In this document: positions 34,701 to 43,427 of the stretch, piece after piece
Layout: each line of letters opens with the position of its first letter
How positions within the stretch are numbered: position 1 is the stretch's first letter
Source: an uncultured Sphingobacteriales bacterium
Lineage (GTDB): Bacteria; Bacteroidota; Bacteroidia; Chitinophagales; Chitinophagaceae
DNA length: 60,565 nucleotides
Reading direction: 5' to 3'
Assembly (NCBI GenBank): GCA_946479435.1
Contig: CAMLFX010000004.1
Coordinates: 1-60,565 of the forward strand
Notes under the pieces: model-generated
Database searches by the model: none
Seen by the model: only the letters and a program-made list of their open reading frames with translations
Told to the model about the DNA's origin: nothing
Program-made: the position numbers and the translations under genes

Positions 34701-36265
34701 TTATTAATACAGCTTTGTCCTTAAATGGAAGCCGATCAATAAGTTTGGATGAAGTGCGGAACCGTAAACGCACACAAAATGAGTTAATAGGTACTTTTAA
34801 TTTGGGTAATTATAATGTAGATAATGACGAGATCCGCATGGAGTTTGATTATCGTTTGCATGGTTTGCCCGATTCAGTGGAAGGAAATGAAGTATGGGTG
34901 AGGGGAAATGATAAGCAGGATTGGCAAAGTATATATACTTATAAAGCTCTTTCTTTAAGCATTGGCGATATAATAAACTCAGGTACCTTATCTGTTACCG
35001 ATGGCCTTTTAGGTGGTAAGCAAAATTTTTCATCAAGTTTCCAGGTAAAGTTTGGCCAGCGGGATAGTTCATTAATAGCTGGGCGTAACTATGGCTGCGG
35101 CCTTACAATTGATGATATCAAATTGTATACTGTACAGAATGATGTGCAGGTTACTTCCATCCTTACTCCCGGCATAATAGAATGTGGCCTTAATGAAACA
35201 AGCCCCTTGACCGTTAATTTATATAACAGTGTCAACCAGGAGCAACAGAATGTATCAATTTCTTATAGAATAGATAACGGAAACATTATTACTGAAAATA
35301 TAACCAGTATAAAAGGCAAGCAAAAAATACAATACATCTTCAATCAAAGTCCCGATATGTCGAAACCAGGTAAACATATATTGGATGTATGGCTTTCTAA
35401 CGATGGGGACACTTACCCTAAGAACGATTCAATTTTAAATTATACTTTTTACAACCAGAATTTGATAGCAAATTTCCCATATAAGGAAGGTTTTGAAGAA
35501 AGCGATGGCAACTGGTTTACTGAGGGGGTGAATGATAGCTGGGAGTGGGGTACACCATCATCGCCTAAAATAAATAAAGCAGCTAATGGTAATAAAGCAT
35601 GGAAAACTAATCTTGATGGAAATTACAATGATGATGAGATATCGTATTTATATTCTCCTTGTTTCGATCTTACCAATACGGTAAATCCTGTACTTAATTT
35701 TCAAACTGCAATAGATATAGAGAATTGCGGCGTTGTATTGTGCGACGGTGCTTACGTGGAATATAGCACTGACGGAGTAAATTGGCAGCATCTTGGTGAA
35801 GCGCATAAAGGGATAAACTGGTACAATGACACCCTTTATAATATTTGGGCCCAACAAGGTAATACCAGTTGGCACCAGGCATCTTATACGTTGCCGGCAA
35901 TTAAATCGATAATCAAATTGCGTTTCAGCTTCTTTTCTGATATAGCCGGAAGTTTTGAAGGTATAGGCATAGATGATGTTGAAATAATAGATAACAGGCT
36001 TTATCCTGAAAAGCAACTATTAAGCGTGAGTCCTAACCCCAATAGTGATGGTAAGATCGCGATTGAGTGGACGGGTAATGCCAAGTCGAAACTCGATATG
36101 GTAATGACGGATATAATGGGCAAAGAAGTGTATCGCACGCAAATAAATAGTGCTGGCAATCACAACCGCTCAGTTATACAAACTACGAAATTTGCTACGG
36201 GTATGTACTTCATGCGCATACATATTGATGGCAGGAAATACAATTACAAGATAGTATATCAATAA
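31772..36265 (+). CDS. Secreted subtilisin-like protease, T9SS substrate
   Basis: About 1497 residues from MKNRLRPLNCILL; a start seven codons earlier is possible but less signal-like. The signal peptide ends in CYAQ. A propeptide-like region to about 200 is followed by an S8 peptidase domain with Asp238 (GVGDNVSG), His263 (NHGVHING) and Ser435 (GGTSMACP), and the oxyanion Asn in NNSYAS. Then come a beta-sandwich P-type region, a fibronectin type III-like module (about 725-800), CARDB-like and concanavalin-like modules, and a C-terminal type A sorting domain (SVSPNPNSDG, then GMYFMRI). It should be exported by the type IX system and anchored or released at the cell surface. The stop lies two bases from that of the convergent flavoprotein gene. 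Confidence 0.92.
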   Translation: MKNRLRPLNCILLCIIMLCAIHPCYAQNEIIITSIKNAGVIKPIPATEWQKLYVSARINEPVQVVIKFSKQLSSAELVVVKQSVTVNSYLPGNVYVGFLNNTIPESILPFTYIAEVKPEWKAEAYLWNKVNANTKSIEVLVGFDTRLNIDKIQEKLSSLGGKISGSKKYNGSYPIIIPAKKLRELAAWYAVIYISPVSADEPLDIESQYAAKANLVSASPVFNGYGLTGKGVTIGVGDNVSGDFHIDLKDRIINYNPVGYTNHGVHINGIVGGAGIIDYKGEGVAPSSTLIDHLYSSVWDQLPEMFETYNMTLTNNSYASVVGDCNYAGTYDLYSQALDQLSLDYPEVLQVFAAGNDGYLDCSPYPQGFGTVNGGFQPAKNIIVVTSTSKKYVNAIDGSRGPVKDGRLKPEMTAVGVDVFSTTKGEQYLVAGGTSMACPEVTGALGLLTERYKQLHADSNPPNDILKSLILNGTMDIGNPGPDYRFGFGFLNLYRSLLMLNGNQYFSNTIQNTQQQMQTITVPANTAQLKVMLCWNDQPASPMSATQLVNDIDLEVAEPNATVHLPLILDPAPANILSNAVEGADRKNNCEQVVINNPQPGNYTIAVKGFNIPSGQQRYVVAYDIVPTGVMLGFPNTGAQVKANDSVHVYWDASDNANSFTLEYSTDGGAQWTVLDNNIPAEQRYYVWHIADGINSGICQMRITRNNTSQTFTTGNFVVNQQPELILDDVQCPGYMRVKWQPISSATGYEVMRKVGPIMQAVDTVTATEYTLAGLSPDSIYYMAVRPILDALQGYRSIAVKRQPIDGSCTDNISDGDLRAEAIHSSFGGRKHTSTELTNNEQVAFVIQNLDDVPVNYYRVSYSLNGAAWQSFESNTPISAVGKWPINIGSFNLSVPGNYTFKVAVTNLLATDPVHANDTIVKVIRQLNNEPVSVSTSYVEGFENMDVINTTKATLGISPDEHWDYYNNSDSGRLRSFINTALSLNGSRSISLDEVRNRKRTQNELIGTFNLGNYNVDNDEIRMEFDYRLHGLPDSVEGNEVWVRGNDKQDWQSIYTYKALSLSIGDIINSGTLSVTDGLLGGKQNFSSSFQVKFGQRDSSLIAGRNYGCGLTIDDIKLYTVQNDVQVTSILTPGIIECGLNETSPLTVNLYNSVNQEQQNVSISYRIDNGNIITENITSIKGKQKIQYIFNQSPDMSKPGKHILDVWLSNDGDTYPKNDSILNYTFYNQNLIANFPYKEGFEESDGNWFTEGVNDSWEWGTPSSPKINKAANGNKAWKTNLDGNYNDDEISYLYSPCFDLTNTVNPVLNFQTAIDIENCGVVLCDGAYVEYSTDGVNWQHLGEAHKGINWYNDTLYNIWAQQGNTSWHQASYTLPAIKSIIKLRFSFFSDIAGSFEGIGIDDVEIIDNRLYPEKQLLSVSPNPNSDGKIAIEWTGNAKSKLDMVMTDIMGKEVYRTQINSAGNHNRSVIQTTKFATGMYFMRIHIDGRKYNYKIVYQ

Positions 36266-36267
36266 CC

Positions 36268-37524
36268 TTATCGGTTGAATAGGATTTTTGCATAGAACGA
36301 AGGCTTACGAAGCTGCTCCCTTAAGTCCATATCTGTAAACATGCAGCTTATTGTTTTACTGAGCGATGGGCTTTTCTTCGCTTTGTTCACTACAAAGTTA
36401 AATAGCCATGGGTAGCGGCATAAGCGTTGTAATGATGCGCTGATTTTCAGCTCGTCGCCAATGCGCTTATAAAGTACATCATCATAAACTTCTTTCAAAA
36501 AAGCCCTGCTATATTGTTTTTCATTCAGTGCTTTTTCTATTGCATAAGCAGCTGTCATGCCACTATACAGTGCATTGCCTATACCTTCGCCACTAAAGGG
36601 GTCAATAAGGCTGGCTGCGTCACCGGTAAGTAGAAAGCTATCGCCCGATATGGGTGCTTGTTCCATGCCCATAGGTAATCCCCAGCCTTGTATCTTATCT
36701 ATCAGCTCTGCATTCGCAAAACGATCCCTGATATTTGCATTGGTCTTTATCGCATTCAGCATTTTCTCCCGTAGGTTTATTTTCTTTTCGCGTATGCGCG
36801 ATGATAAGATACCAACACCTACGTTTGCCTGCCCATTTGGTAATGGGAATATCCAGAGATATCCGGGTAGTATTTCGGGTAAAAAATGAAGTTCAATAAA
36901 ATTGTTTTTATCTAAACCTGTTATACCGGTATAGTATGCCCTTAGGCCTACCGCGTATGCTTTTGGTGAACTATTATCGTTGACAAAAGTTTTACGTACA
37001 ATACCTTTATCTCCATCGGCCCCAACTATTAGCGGTGCATTTACTTCATAGGTTTCCCCATCTTTTATAAATGTTACTTTTACACCATCTTCATTTCTAT
37101 CTATGCTTTTTACTGAAGCGTTTTGGTAAATATGGTTGTGGGCAGATGGTAGTTTATTAAATAAAAAATTGTCGAAAGTAAGGCGCGGTGTAGTAAAACC
37201 GGGTGCCAGTTCGCCAGGTTGTTTATTCGGGCCATAAGGTATTTCTAAAGCTTTACCATTGGGGGCAACAAATACAATACCATGGTTGGGCATAAACTCT
37301 TGCCCATTCGAAAATATCTCTTGCAACCATGCGGGGTTAGCTTTGCGCAGTACAAAAGCCGTTTTACCACTACATGCATCGCCACAAACTTTATCGCGGG
37401 GAAATGTCTCTTTTTCAATAATGATATGATCAATACCCGCTTTAGTAAGATATATTGAGGTACCTGCACCTGCTGGTCCGGCACCAATAATTATCACTTT
37501 TGTACTTAGCTGAATAGGATCCAT
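36268..37524 (-). CDS. Geranylgeranyl-reductase-like flavoprotein
   Basis: A 418-residue FAD-dependent oxidoreductase. The N-terminal dinucleotide motif GAGPAGAGTSIYL lies at 14-26, followed by DKVCGDACSGK (the CxG region of the family), GADGDKGIVRK, and LLTGDAASLIDPFSGEGIGNAL near residue 285, the second FAD-binding motif. Such proteins reduce prenyl chains or act as hydroxylases on lipids and pigments; the substrate is not evident. It lies downstream of pdhB but a terminator separates the two. Confidence 0.85.
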   Translation of the reverse strand: MDPIQLSTKVIIIGAGPAGAGTSIYLTKAGIDHIIIEKETFPRDKVCGDACSGKTAFVLRKANPAWLQEIFSNGQEFMPNHGIVFVAPNGKALEIPYGPNKQPGELAPGFTTPRLTFDNFLFNKLPSAHNHIYQNASVKSIDRNEDGVKVTFIKDGETYEVNAPLIVGADGDKGIVRKTFVNDNSSPKAYAVGLRAYYTGITGLDKNNFIELHFLPEILPGYLWIFPLPNGQANVGVGILSSRIREKKINLREKMLNAIKTNANIRDRFANAELIDKIQGWGLPMGMEQAPISGDSFLLTGDAASLIDPFSGEGIGNALYSGMTAAYAIEKALNEKQYSRAFLKEVYDDVLYKRIGDELKISASLQRLCRYPWLFNFVVNKAKKSPSLSKTISCMFTDMDLREQLRKPSFYAKILFNR

Positions 37525-37539
37525 TTTGCAAGTTGAGTA

Positions 37540-37568
37540 AAAATAAAACCCTTTGCGTTTGCAAAGGG
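37540..37568 (-). terminator. Terminator after pdhB
   Basis: On the - strand CCCTTTGC (37568-37561) pairs with GCAAAGGG (37556-37549) around an AAAC loop, followed by TTTTATTTTTAC. It ends the pdhB transcript 23 bases after the stop codon. Confidence 0.85.
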
Positions 37569-37590
37569 CTTACAAGCTATTTTAGTATGG

Positions 37591-38574
37591 TTATTTAACC
37601 ATGTACATTACTTCTTTTACCAGGTTTACTGTTTTTGCTACACTTGGCAGGTGTGCGGCAACAAGGTTTGGTGCGTAGTGCATATTGGTATCTGCCGACG
37701 TAATACGACGAATAGGAGCATCCAAATAGTCGAACACTTCTTTTTGAATACGGTAACTTATCTCAGAAGATACACTGCCAAATGGCCACTGTTCTTCAAC
37801 AATTACTAACCTGTTAGTTTTCTTTACTGATTCTGCAATAGTTTGCCAGTCAAGCGGGCGAATGGTACGCAAGTCAATCACTTCTGCTTCAATACCTTCT
37901 TTGGCCAGTTCATCAGCAGCGCCCATTGCTACTTTCATCATTTTGTTGAAGGAAACAATAGTTACATCTTTCCCTTTGCGTTTTATATCAGCCTTACCTA
38001 TAGGTATCAGGTATTCCTCTTCGGGCACTTCGCCTACGTCGCCATACATCACTTCACTTTCCATGAAAACGACCGGATTTTCATCGCGTATTGCCGATTT
38101 TAAAAGGCCTTTGGCATCGTAAGGGTTAGATACAGAAATTACCTTGATGCCGGGAATATTAGCATACCAGCTTTCAAATGCTTGCGAGTGTTGCGCACCT
38201 AATTGACCCGCAGAACCGTTAGGGCCCCGGAAAACAATTGGGCAACCAAACTGGCCACCACTCATTGATAACATTTTTGCAGCGTGGTTTAGTATCTGAT
38301 CAAGTGCCAATACTGCAAAATTCCATGTCATAAACTCAACAATTGGCCTTGTGCCGTTCGATGCTGCACCCACACCTATTGCAGCAAAACCAAGTTCGGC
38401 AATGGGTGTATCAATTATACGGCGTGGCCCAAATTCTTCCAGCATACCCTGGCTCACTTTATAAGCGCCATTGTATTGTGCAACTTCTTCGCCCATCAGG
38501 AAAACTTTGTCATCCAAACGCATTTCTTCCTCCATAGCTTCACGAAGGGCCTGACGGAAAGGTATCGTACGCAT
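37591..38574 (-). CDS. pdhB: Pyruvate dehydrogenase E1 beta subunit
   Basis: A 327-residue E1 beta subunit of standard length, covering the transketolase-type pyrimidine-binding domain (MRTIPFRQALREAMEEEM, GEEVAQYNGAYKVS, GFAAIGVGAA) and the C-terminal domain (DLRTIRPLDWQTI, VEEQWPFGSVSSE). With an alpha subunit it makes the decarboxylase of the pyruvate dehydrogenase complex. No alpha subunit, E2 or E3 gene is in the window, so pdhA must lie elsewhere, a known split arrangement in Bacteroidota. A near-consensus -7 box TATCTTTA lies upstream on the - strand. Confidence 0.92.
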   Translation of the reverse strand: MRTIPFRQALREAMEEEMRLDDKVFLMGEEVAQYNGAYKVSQGMLEEFGPRRIIDTPIAELGFAAIGVGAASNGTRPIVEFMTWNFAVLALDQILNHAAKMLSMSGGQFGCPIVFRGPNGSAGQLGAQHSQAFESWYANIPGIKVISVSNPYDAKGLLKSAIRDENPVVFMESEVMYGDVGEVPEEEYLIPIGKADIKRKGKDVTIVSFNKMMKVAMGAADELAKEGIEAEVIDLRTIRPLDWQTIAESVKKTNRLVIVEEQWPFGSVSSEISYRIQKEVFDYLDAPIRRITSADTNMHYAPNLVAAHLPSVAKTVNLVKEVMYMVK

Positions 38575-38634
38575 ATATTATAAATAATTTACTTTTTTAG
38601 TGTTAAAATGCCCGTAAAGATACTATTTGCATAT

Positions 38635-39153
38635 TTATTTTTCAGGATGAAAAGTTACCATACTAGTAACACCATCTTCTGTAAATCGCAGTTTCATAGA
38701 GGTATCTGCCAAAGAAACTACTTCCATTATTAATTTTGTACCAGTGCCTTTTAGCTTCATTTCATCCAGTACCAGGTTTTTTTCATCGTCAAAGTACCAG
38801 TTGGTACTATCTACCTGGCCGCTAAAATTCATTACTGCAATACCATTTTTTCGAATATCGAACCATGTATTCTTCACAGCATGGTCTTGCATGGCTTTAA
38901 AATCATTTAGTTGCAGCTGTAACGAACGGCGCATGCTATCTACATCTGCTACTCCGTATGCCAATTTGTTAGCTGCTGCATCTGAATTTTTGCCAAAAGT
39001 ATCCAGGAATTGCTGTTGCTCAGCTATCATTTGCTCCATTTGCGGGCTACTTAGATCTACTGCATGCCATTTGCGTGTTATAATATCTTCAGGCTTTTGC
39101 TTACAAGAGTAAAGTGCAACTGTTGCAGTAAGTAACAATACTATTTTCTTCAT
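38635..39153 (-). CDS. Small lipoprotein of unknown function
   Basis: A 172-residue lipoprotein. The signal MKKIVLLLTATVALYSC ends in a lipobox Cys at residue 17. The mature part starts with a short strand (IITRKWHAVDLS) like the lipocalin-type DUF4923/DUF5004 opening, then a long helix (MEQMIAEQQQFLDTF), and ends in several strands (MKLRFTEDGVTSMVTF). No family is certain. It is the last gene of a three-gene unit with the DUF4476 protein (14 bases away) and the biotin carrier protein. Confidence 0.7.
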   Translation of the reverse strand: MKKIVLLLTATVALYSCKQKPEDIITRKWHAVDLSSPQMEQMIAEQQQFLDTFGKNSDAAANKLAYGVADVDSMRRSLQLQLNDFKAMQDHAVKNTWFDIRKNGIAVMNFSGQVDSTNWYFDDEKNLVLDEMKLKGTGTKLIMEVVSLADTSMKLRFTEDGVTSMVTFHPEK

Positions 39154-39167
39154 AGGTCTAATTATTA

Positions 39168-40142
39168 TTAATGAACCATGTCACGGAAATACCCTTTCCA
39201 TTCTTCACTTGAAAGAAGGTTTTCAAGCGTTACAAAAGTTGACTGATCGGTAACTCGTGGATAGGCTTTTTTCAGTAATGTAAAACGCATATCATCGCCC
39301 GACAAGGTTTTAGTAAGTATCCTTATTTGGTTCGACGTAAAGCAATTATCCATTTTATCGAATATAATCTTCAGGCGTTCGGTATAAGTTTTACTATTTA
39401 CTCTTTTCAGCAATGCTTCAAATTGGTTATTGCTCATTGCGGTTGGGCAATCGCTGTTTATTACTGCTATCTTACTTTTTTGTACTGTCTGGCCACCTGC
39501 AGGTAGCATGCCAGTACCTGTTTGAGTCTTATTATTACTCAACTCCATACCACCAATAAACGCTGGCGATGATTCGTTAACTTTTATCTTAGATACCGGC
39601 TTGGCTTCAGTTATCTTCTTTTTTACAATAACTGTATTCGTTTTAGGCCGTTTAGGTGCTGGTGGCTCCACAATTTCGGTATTGCCTATAGTTTCTTTTG
39701 CAATTGGCGTTGGAACCACGGGTGTATAAACATCATTATTATATGCCGTTACCACAGGAAGGTCAATGTGATCATCTTCAAGTTTATTATCAGCAGGTAA
39801 ATAAAATTGCCTGTGAATATCGTAAAGCACGTAACCAGCCTCTTTTTTCATAAGTAAAAAACCCCTGAAACTACTTTCGGGTACATTTATCATGAATTTT
39901 TGCGGAGGGTATACGTTTTGCTGAAATAATATTTCTATCGAAATAGGTCCCGGTGCAAGTTCTGAAATGATATAATAATTTTTACCAAAGCGGGGTAGCA
40001 TTTCACCTTCAAACTTTACGTAAAAGGGGGTATTCTTATCGCCTTGTATATATACATAAGAAAAGCGGTCCGCATAGGCTGAAACGGAGAGCAATAAAAA
40101 TAAAATAGCAGTAAAGAAAGCTCTAAAGCGGTATATGATCAT
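39168..40142 (-). CDS. DUF4476 exported protein
   Basis: A 324-residue exported protein with a signal peptide (1-24, ending SAYA). Residues 25-115 form a beta-sandwich-like N-terminal region that includes FSYVYIQGDKNTPFYVKF, followed by a long Pro/Thr/Lys linker. The C-terminal DUF4476 helical domain covers about 225-322 (DCPTAMSNNQFEALLKRV, RLKIIFDKMDNC, FTLLKKAYPRVTD). The domain is widespread in Bacteroidota and uncharacterised. It starts two bases after the biotin carrier stop, which is close coupling for two apparently unrelated proteins. Confidence 0.85.
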   Translation of the reverse strand: MIIYRFRAFFTAILFLLLSVSAYADRFSYVYIQGDKNTPFYVKFEGEMLPRFGKNYYIISELAPGPISIEILFQQNVYPPQKFMINVPESSFRGFLLMKKEAGYVLYDIHRQFYLPADNKLEDDHIDLPVVTAYNNDVYTPVVPTPIAKETIGNTEIVEPPAPKRPKTNTVIVKKKITEAKPVSKIKVNESSPAFIGGMELSNNKTQTGTGMLPAGGQTVQKSKIAVINSDCPTAMSNNQFEALLKRVNSKTYTERLKIIFDKMDNCFTSNQIRILTKTLSGDDMRFTLLKKAYPRVTDQSTFVTLENLLSSEEWKGYFRDMVH

Positions 40143-40144
40143 AA

Positions 40145-40645
40145 TTATTCCAACTCAATTAAAATAGCGCCTTTTTCTACAGCGGTGCGCTCATCAACTT
40201 TTATAGCTTTTACAGTAGCGGGTCCCTGGGCTTTTAAAACATTCTCCATTTTCATAGCTTCCAGTATCAGCAGCCCATCGCCTTTATTTATTTGCTGGCC
40301 GGGCTCTACCAGTACCTTTAAAACCATTCCAGGCATAGGCGCCTTTACAGGCTCTATTTTTTGCATTGCCTTAAGGTCAAGCCCCATGCTTGTAAGTAGC
40401 AGGTCTATAGGTTCCTGTATAGCTGTTTTATAACGCTGGCCATTTATAGTCAGCGTTATTTCTTTGGCCTTAGTATCAATTTGCTCAATTTGTGCTGTAT
40501 AGCTTTTATTGTTGTATAAAACACTTATAAGCCCATTAGGTTGAAACTGAGAATCCCAGCTTATTGCATTATTATTTAGCAGTAATGTGCCGTCTTCCTG
40601 TGTTACAGAGAAGCTGTCTTTTTCATTAACTTTTATCTGGAGCAT
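40145..40645 (-). CDS. Biotin carboxyl carrier-type protein (orphan)
   Basis: A 166-residue protein. The N-terminal 95 residues are a beta-rich region (LQIKVNEKDSFSV, KEITLTINGQRYKT) like the pre-carrier domain of acyl-CoA carboxylase subunits. The C-terminal 70 residues are the biotinyl domain with the biotinylated lysine in EAMKMEN (K132) and the PMPGMV motif at 103-108. It should carry CO2 for an acetyl/propionyl-CoA or oxaloacetate-type carboxylase. No biotin carboxylase or carboxyltransferase is adjacent; instead the gene leads a unit with two exported proteins. A -7 element lies at 40670-40677. Confidence 0.88.
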   Translation of the reverse strand: MLQIKVNEKDSFSVTQEDGTLLLNNNAISWDSQFQPNGLISVLYNNKSYTAQIEQIDTKAKEITLTINGQRYKTAIQEPIDLLLTSMGLDLKAMQKIEPVKAPMPGMVLKVLVEPGQQINKGDGLLILEAMKMENVLKAQGPATVKAIKVDERTAVEKGAILIELE

Positions 40646-40669
40646 GTACTATCAGCTACGTTAAGGTGC

Positions 40670-40677
40670 CAAAAATA
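40670..40677 (-). promoter_or_regulatory. -7 promoter element for the biotin-carrier unit
   Basis: On the - strand TATTTTTG, an exact match, lies 24 bases before the ATG at 40645. No -33 TTG is seen at proper spacing. Confidence 0.5.
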
Positions 40678-40811
40678 GTATATAAATACTGCATACGCTA
40701 TAAAAAACCATCATTGGCCTTCAATATGTTGTTAAAATCAATATTCACCCATTACGAGGCATATTATATGGCAGGTTTCATAGTACTTTTAGCACGTATT
40801 ATTTTCAAAAA

Positions 40812-43427
40812 ATGCCCAGAACAAAATATTTTAATTATCGGTGGCTTATAGTGCTTTTGTGTACTGTATTGTTTGCCTCCTGTGCCAATAGAAGAATAAG
40901 GAAAAACACACTTGAGTTAGAGCCTATAGCAGTTACAAGCAATAATAATAAGGATATATACCGCGCTTCAGCACCCATCGAATGGGATATTGAACATACC
41001 AGGATTGCCCTGTCTTTCGACTGGAAGAATAAGACTGCTAAAGCAAAGGAGTGGATTACACTGCATCCGCATTTCTATGCAACAGATTCACTTGTGCTCG
41101 ATGCCAAAAGTATGCATATTGATTCTGTAATAATGATTCAGGGAAATACACAGAAAGATGTTGCTTATATGTACGAGCATGATCAGTTAAAAATCCGTTT
41201 CACAGAAACATATCATCGGAGCGATGTTGTAACGCTTTATATAGTTTATACTGCAATGCCATACAATAATGAAACCGGGGGAAGCGCCGCAATAAGCGAT
41301 GACAGGGGTCTGTATTTTATTAATACAGATTACAGTATTCCCAATAAGCCTGCACAAATATGGACACAAGGCGAAACTGAATCCAATTCGCATTGGATGC
41401 CGACAATCGACAAACCTAATACACGTTTCACAACACAAATTGAATTAACGGTACCTGATAGTTTTAAAACACTAAGCAACGGTGCGCTTATAGAGCAAAC
41501 ACATAAGGGTGCTATGCGTACGGATGTGTGGAACATGGATAAACCTATACAAGCTTATGCTGTTATGTTTGCCATAGGAAATTTTGCGGTCGTTGAAGAC
41601 AATTGGAGAGGTAAGGAAGTGAACTATTATGTTGAACCTGCTTATGAACCTTATGCGCGCTACATCTTTAAGCATACACCCGAAATGATGGAGTTCTTCT
41701 CGGGTATAACTGGTGTGCCTTACCCATGGAATAAATATGACCAGGTTGTGGTGCGCGACTATGTTTCGGGTGCTATGGAAAATACCAGTGCCAGCCTGTT
41801 TGGCGAATTCATGAACCAGAATAAACGCGAAATAGACGATAATGGCTGGGAGGATGTTGTCTCGCATGAATTATTTCATCAGTGGTTTGGCGATTATGTT
41901 ACTGCCGAATCCTGGTCGAATATTACGGTAAATGAATCTTTCGCAAACTACGGTGAACAGCTTTGGCGCACGTATAAGTACGGGGACGCCTCGGCTGATA
42001 TGTTAGCTGACGATGAACTAGAAAAGTATCTGCAATCTGTAAAGAAGGAAGACCCGCCACTTACAAGGTTTTATTATATAGATAAGGAACAATTATTCGA
42101 TCGTATTTCTTACGAAAAAGGTGGTAAAGTATTGCATTATCTACACGGACTTATTGGGGATAGCGCCTTTTACAAATCAATGAATCTATATCTTACCCAC
42201 AATGCACTACAATCTGCTGAAGCTACAAACTGGCGGTTGGCTGTAGAAGAGGTAACAGGGCAGGATTGGAATTGGTTTTTCAACCAATGGTACTACAAAG
42301 GTGGACATCCGGTATTAGATATTAAATATCAATACGATGATATTGCAAGACAACTTACTGTCACTGTAACACAAAAACAAGACAGTGTGTACTATCTGCC
42401 ATTGAAAGCGGAATTGGTGCAGGATAATATTGTGGAAACAATAGACTGGACATTAAAAAAGAAAAAAGAAGTATTTACATATCCTTATGGTACTAATGGC
42501 ATACCTGTTATTATACCGGACAGTAAACATTGGCTGGTGGGCGAATTAACTGAAGATAAGTTGCCGGCACAATGGTTGGTTCAGTTTGAAAATAGCCCCA
42601 ACAATGTTTTGAATAGAAAATTCGCATTATTAAACGTGTACAAACAACTAGATGAGCAGGCTAGCCAGGCAATTTTCAATAAAGCACTAAATGATAAAGA
42701 TGATGATATAAGAGAAATTGCACTTCAGCTATTACAAAAAGTAACATTGAAAAAATGGCAGGATAAATGGACCAGTCAGCTCATTTTCCTGGCGCAAAAT
42801 GATGTGAACAAGAACGTGAGAGCTGCGGCTTACGATGTGCTGGGTACCTGGAAGATTGGCTCTGCAAAAGAAGATATGCTGCACGCAATAAATGATAGTT
42901 CTTACGCATTATCAGCCTCAGCTTTGCTGGCATTAAATAAATTAAAGGCTGACACTGTATATGCAATTTCTAAAAAGCTTTTGCAACAACAACCTAAGGC
43001 AGCGCAGCAAGCTGCAGTATGGCAAATAATAGGGGAGTGGGGGAATGCTGCTGATACAACCTGGTTTGTAAAACAATCGGGTTATTTTTACGGTAGAGAT
43101 AAAATAAATTTTGCAAATAGCACCAATACTTATTTGCAGCATGTATTTGATAAACGCGCTTTCGAAGTTGTATTGAATGTATTCCTTTCACTTTTTAGCA
43201 CGGAGCAGATAAAACCGTATCGTACTTCTATGGCAGCTATGTTTTTTGAAACGGGCAATGAATACAAAGCTAAGATAGCCGATAGCAGAAGCAATGCAGA
43301 GAAAAGTGCTAATGAACAGAAATTTGAAATGTTGAAAACCGCAGCTGGTAAAATATTGCAGTATGAGAAAGATGAAGACAACCTGAAACTATACAGGCCA
43401 TATATGAAGAAGATATTCAGCCTTTAA
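40812..43427 (+). CDS. M1-family metallopeptidase with HEAT-like repeats
   Basis: An 871-residue protein with a lipoprotein-type signal (ending LFASC at residue 24). The M1 N-terminal beta-domain is followed by the SGAMEN exopeptidase motif (about 320), the zinc site HELFHQW at 352-358 (H352, E353, H356) and the third ligand E375 in NESFANYG. From about residue 600 it has repeated helical pairs (DKDDDIREIALQLLQKV, DVNKNVRAAAYDVLG, HAINDSSYALSASALLAL) like HEAT repeats. It should remove N-terminal residues from peptides at the cell envelope. The stop codon interlocks with convergent coaE (shared TTAA). Confidence 0.9.
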   Translation: MPRTKYFNYRWLIVLLCTVLFASCANRRIRKNTLELEPIAVTSNNNKDIYRASAPIEWDIEHTRIALSFDWKNKTAKAKEWITLHPHFYATDSLVLDAKSMHIDSVIMIQGNTQKDVAYMYEHDQLKIRFTETYHRSDVVTLYIVYTAMPYNNETGGSAAISDDRGLYFINTDYSIPNKPAQIWTQGETESNSHWMPTIDKPNTRFTTQIELTVPDSFKTLSNGALIEQTHKGAMRTDVWNMDKPIQAYAVMFAIGNFAVVEDNWRGKEVNYYVEPAYEPYARYIFKHTPEMMEFFSGITGVPYPWNKYDQVVVRDYVSGAMENTSASLFGEFMNQNKREIDDNGWEDVVSHELFHQWFGDYVTAESWSNITVNESFANYGEQLWRTYKYGDASADMLADDELEKYLQSVKKEDPPLTRFYYIDKEQLFDRISYEKGGKVLHYLHGLIGDSAFYKSMNLYLTHNALQSAEATNWRLAVEEVTGQDWNWFFNQWYYKGGHPVLDIKYQYDDIARQLTVTVTQKQDSVYYLPLKAELVQDNIVETIDWTLKKKKEVFTYPYGTNGIPVIIPDSKHWLVGELTEDKLPAQWLVQFENSPNNVLNRKFALLNVYKQLDEQASQAIFNKALNDKDDDIREIALQLLQKVTLKKWQDKWTSQLIFLAQNDVNKNVRAAAYDVLGTWKIGSAKEDMLHAINDSSYALSASALLALNKLKADTVYAISKKLLQQQPKAAQQAAVWQIIGEWGNAADTTWFVKQSGYFYGRDKINFANSTNTYLQHVFDKRAFEVVLNVFLSLFSTEQIKPYRTSMAAMFFETGNEYKAKIADSRSNAEKSANEQKFEMLKTAAGKILQYEKDEDNLKLYRPYMKKIFSL

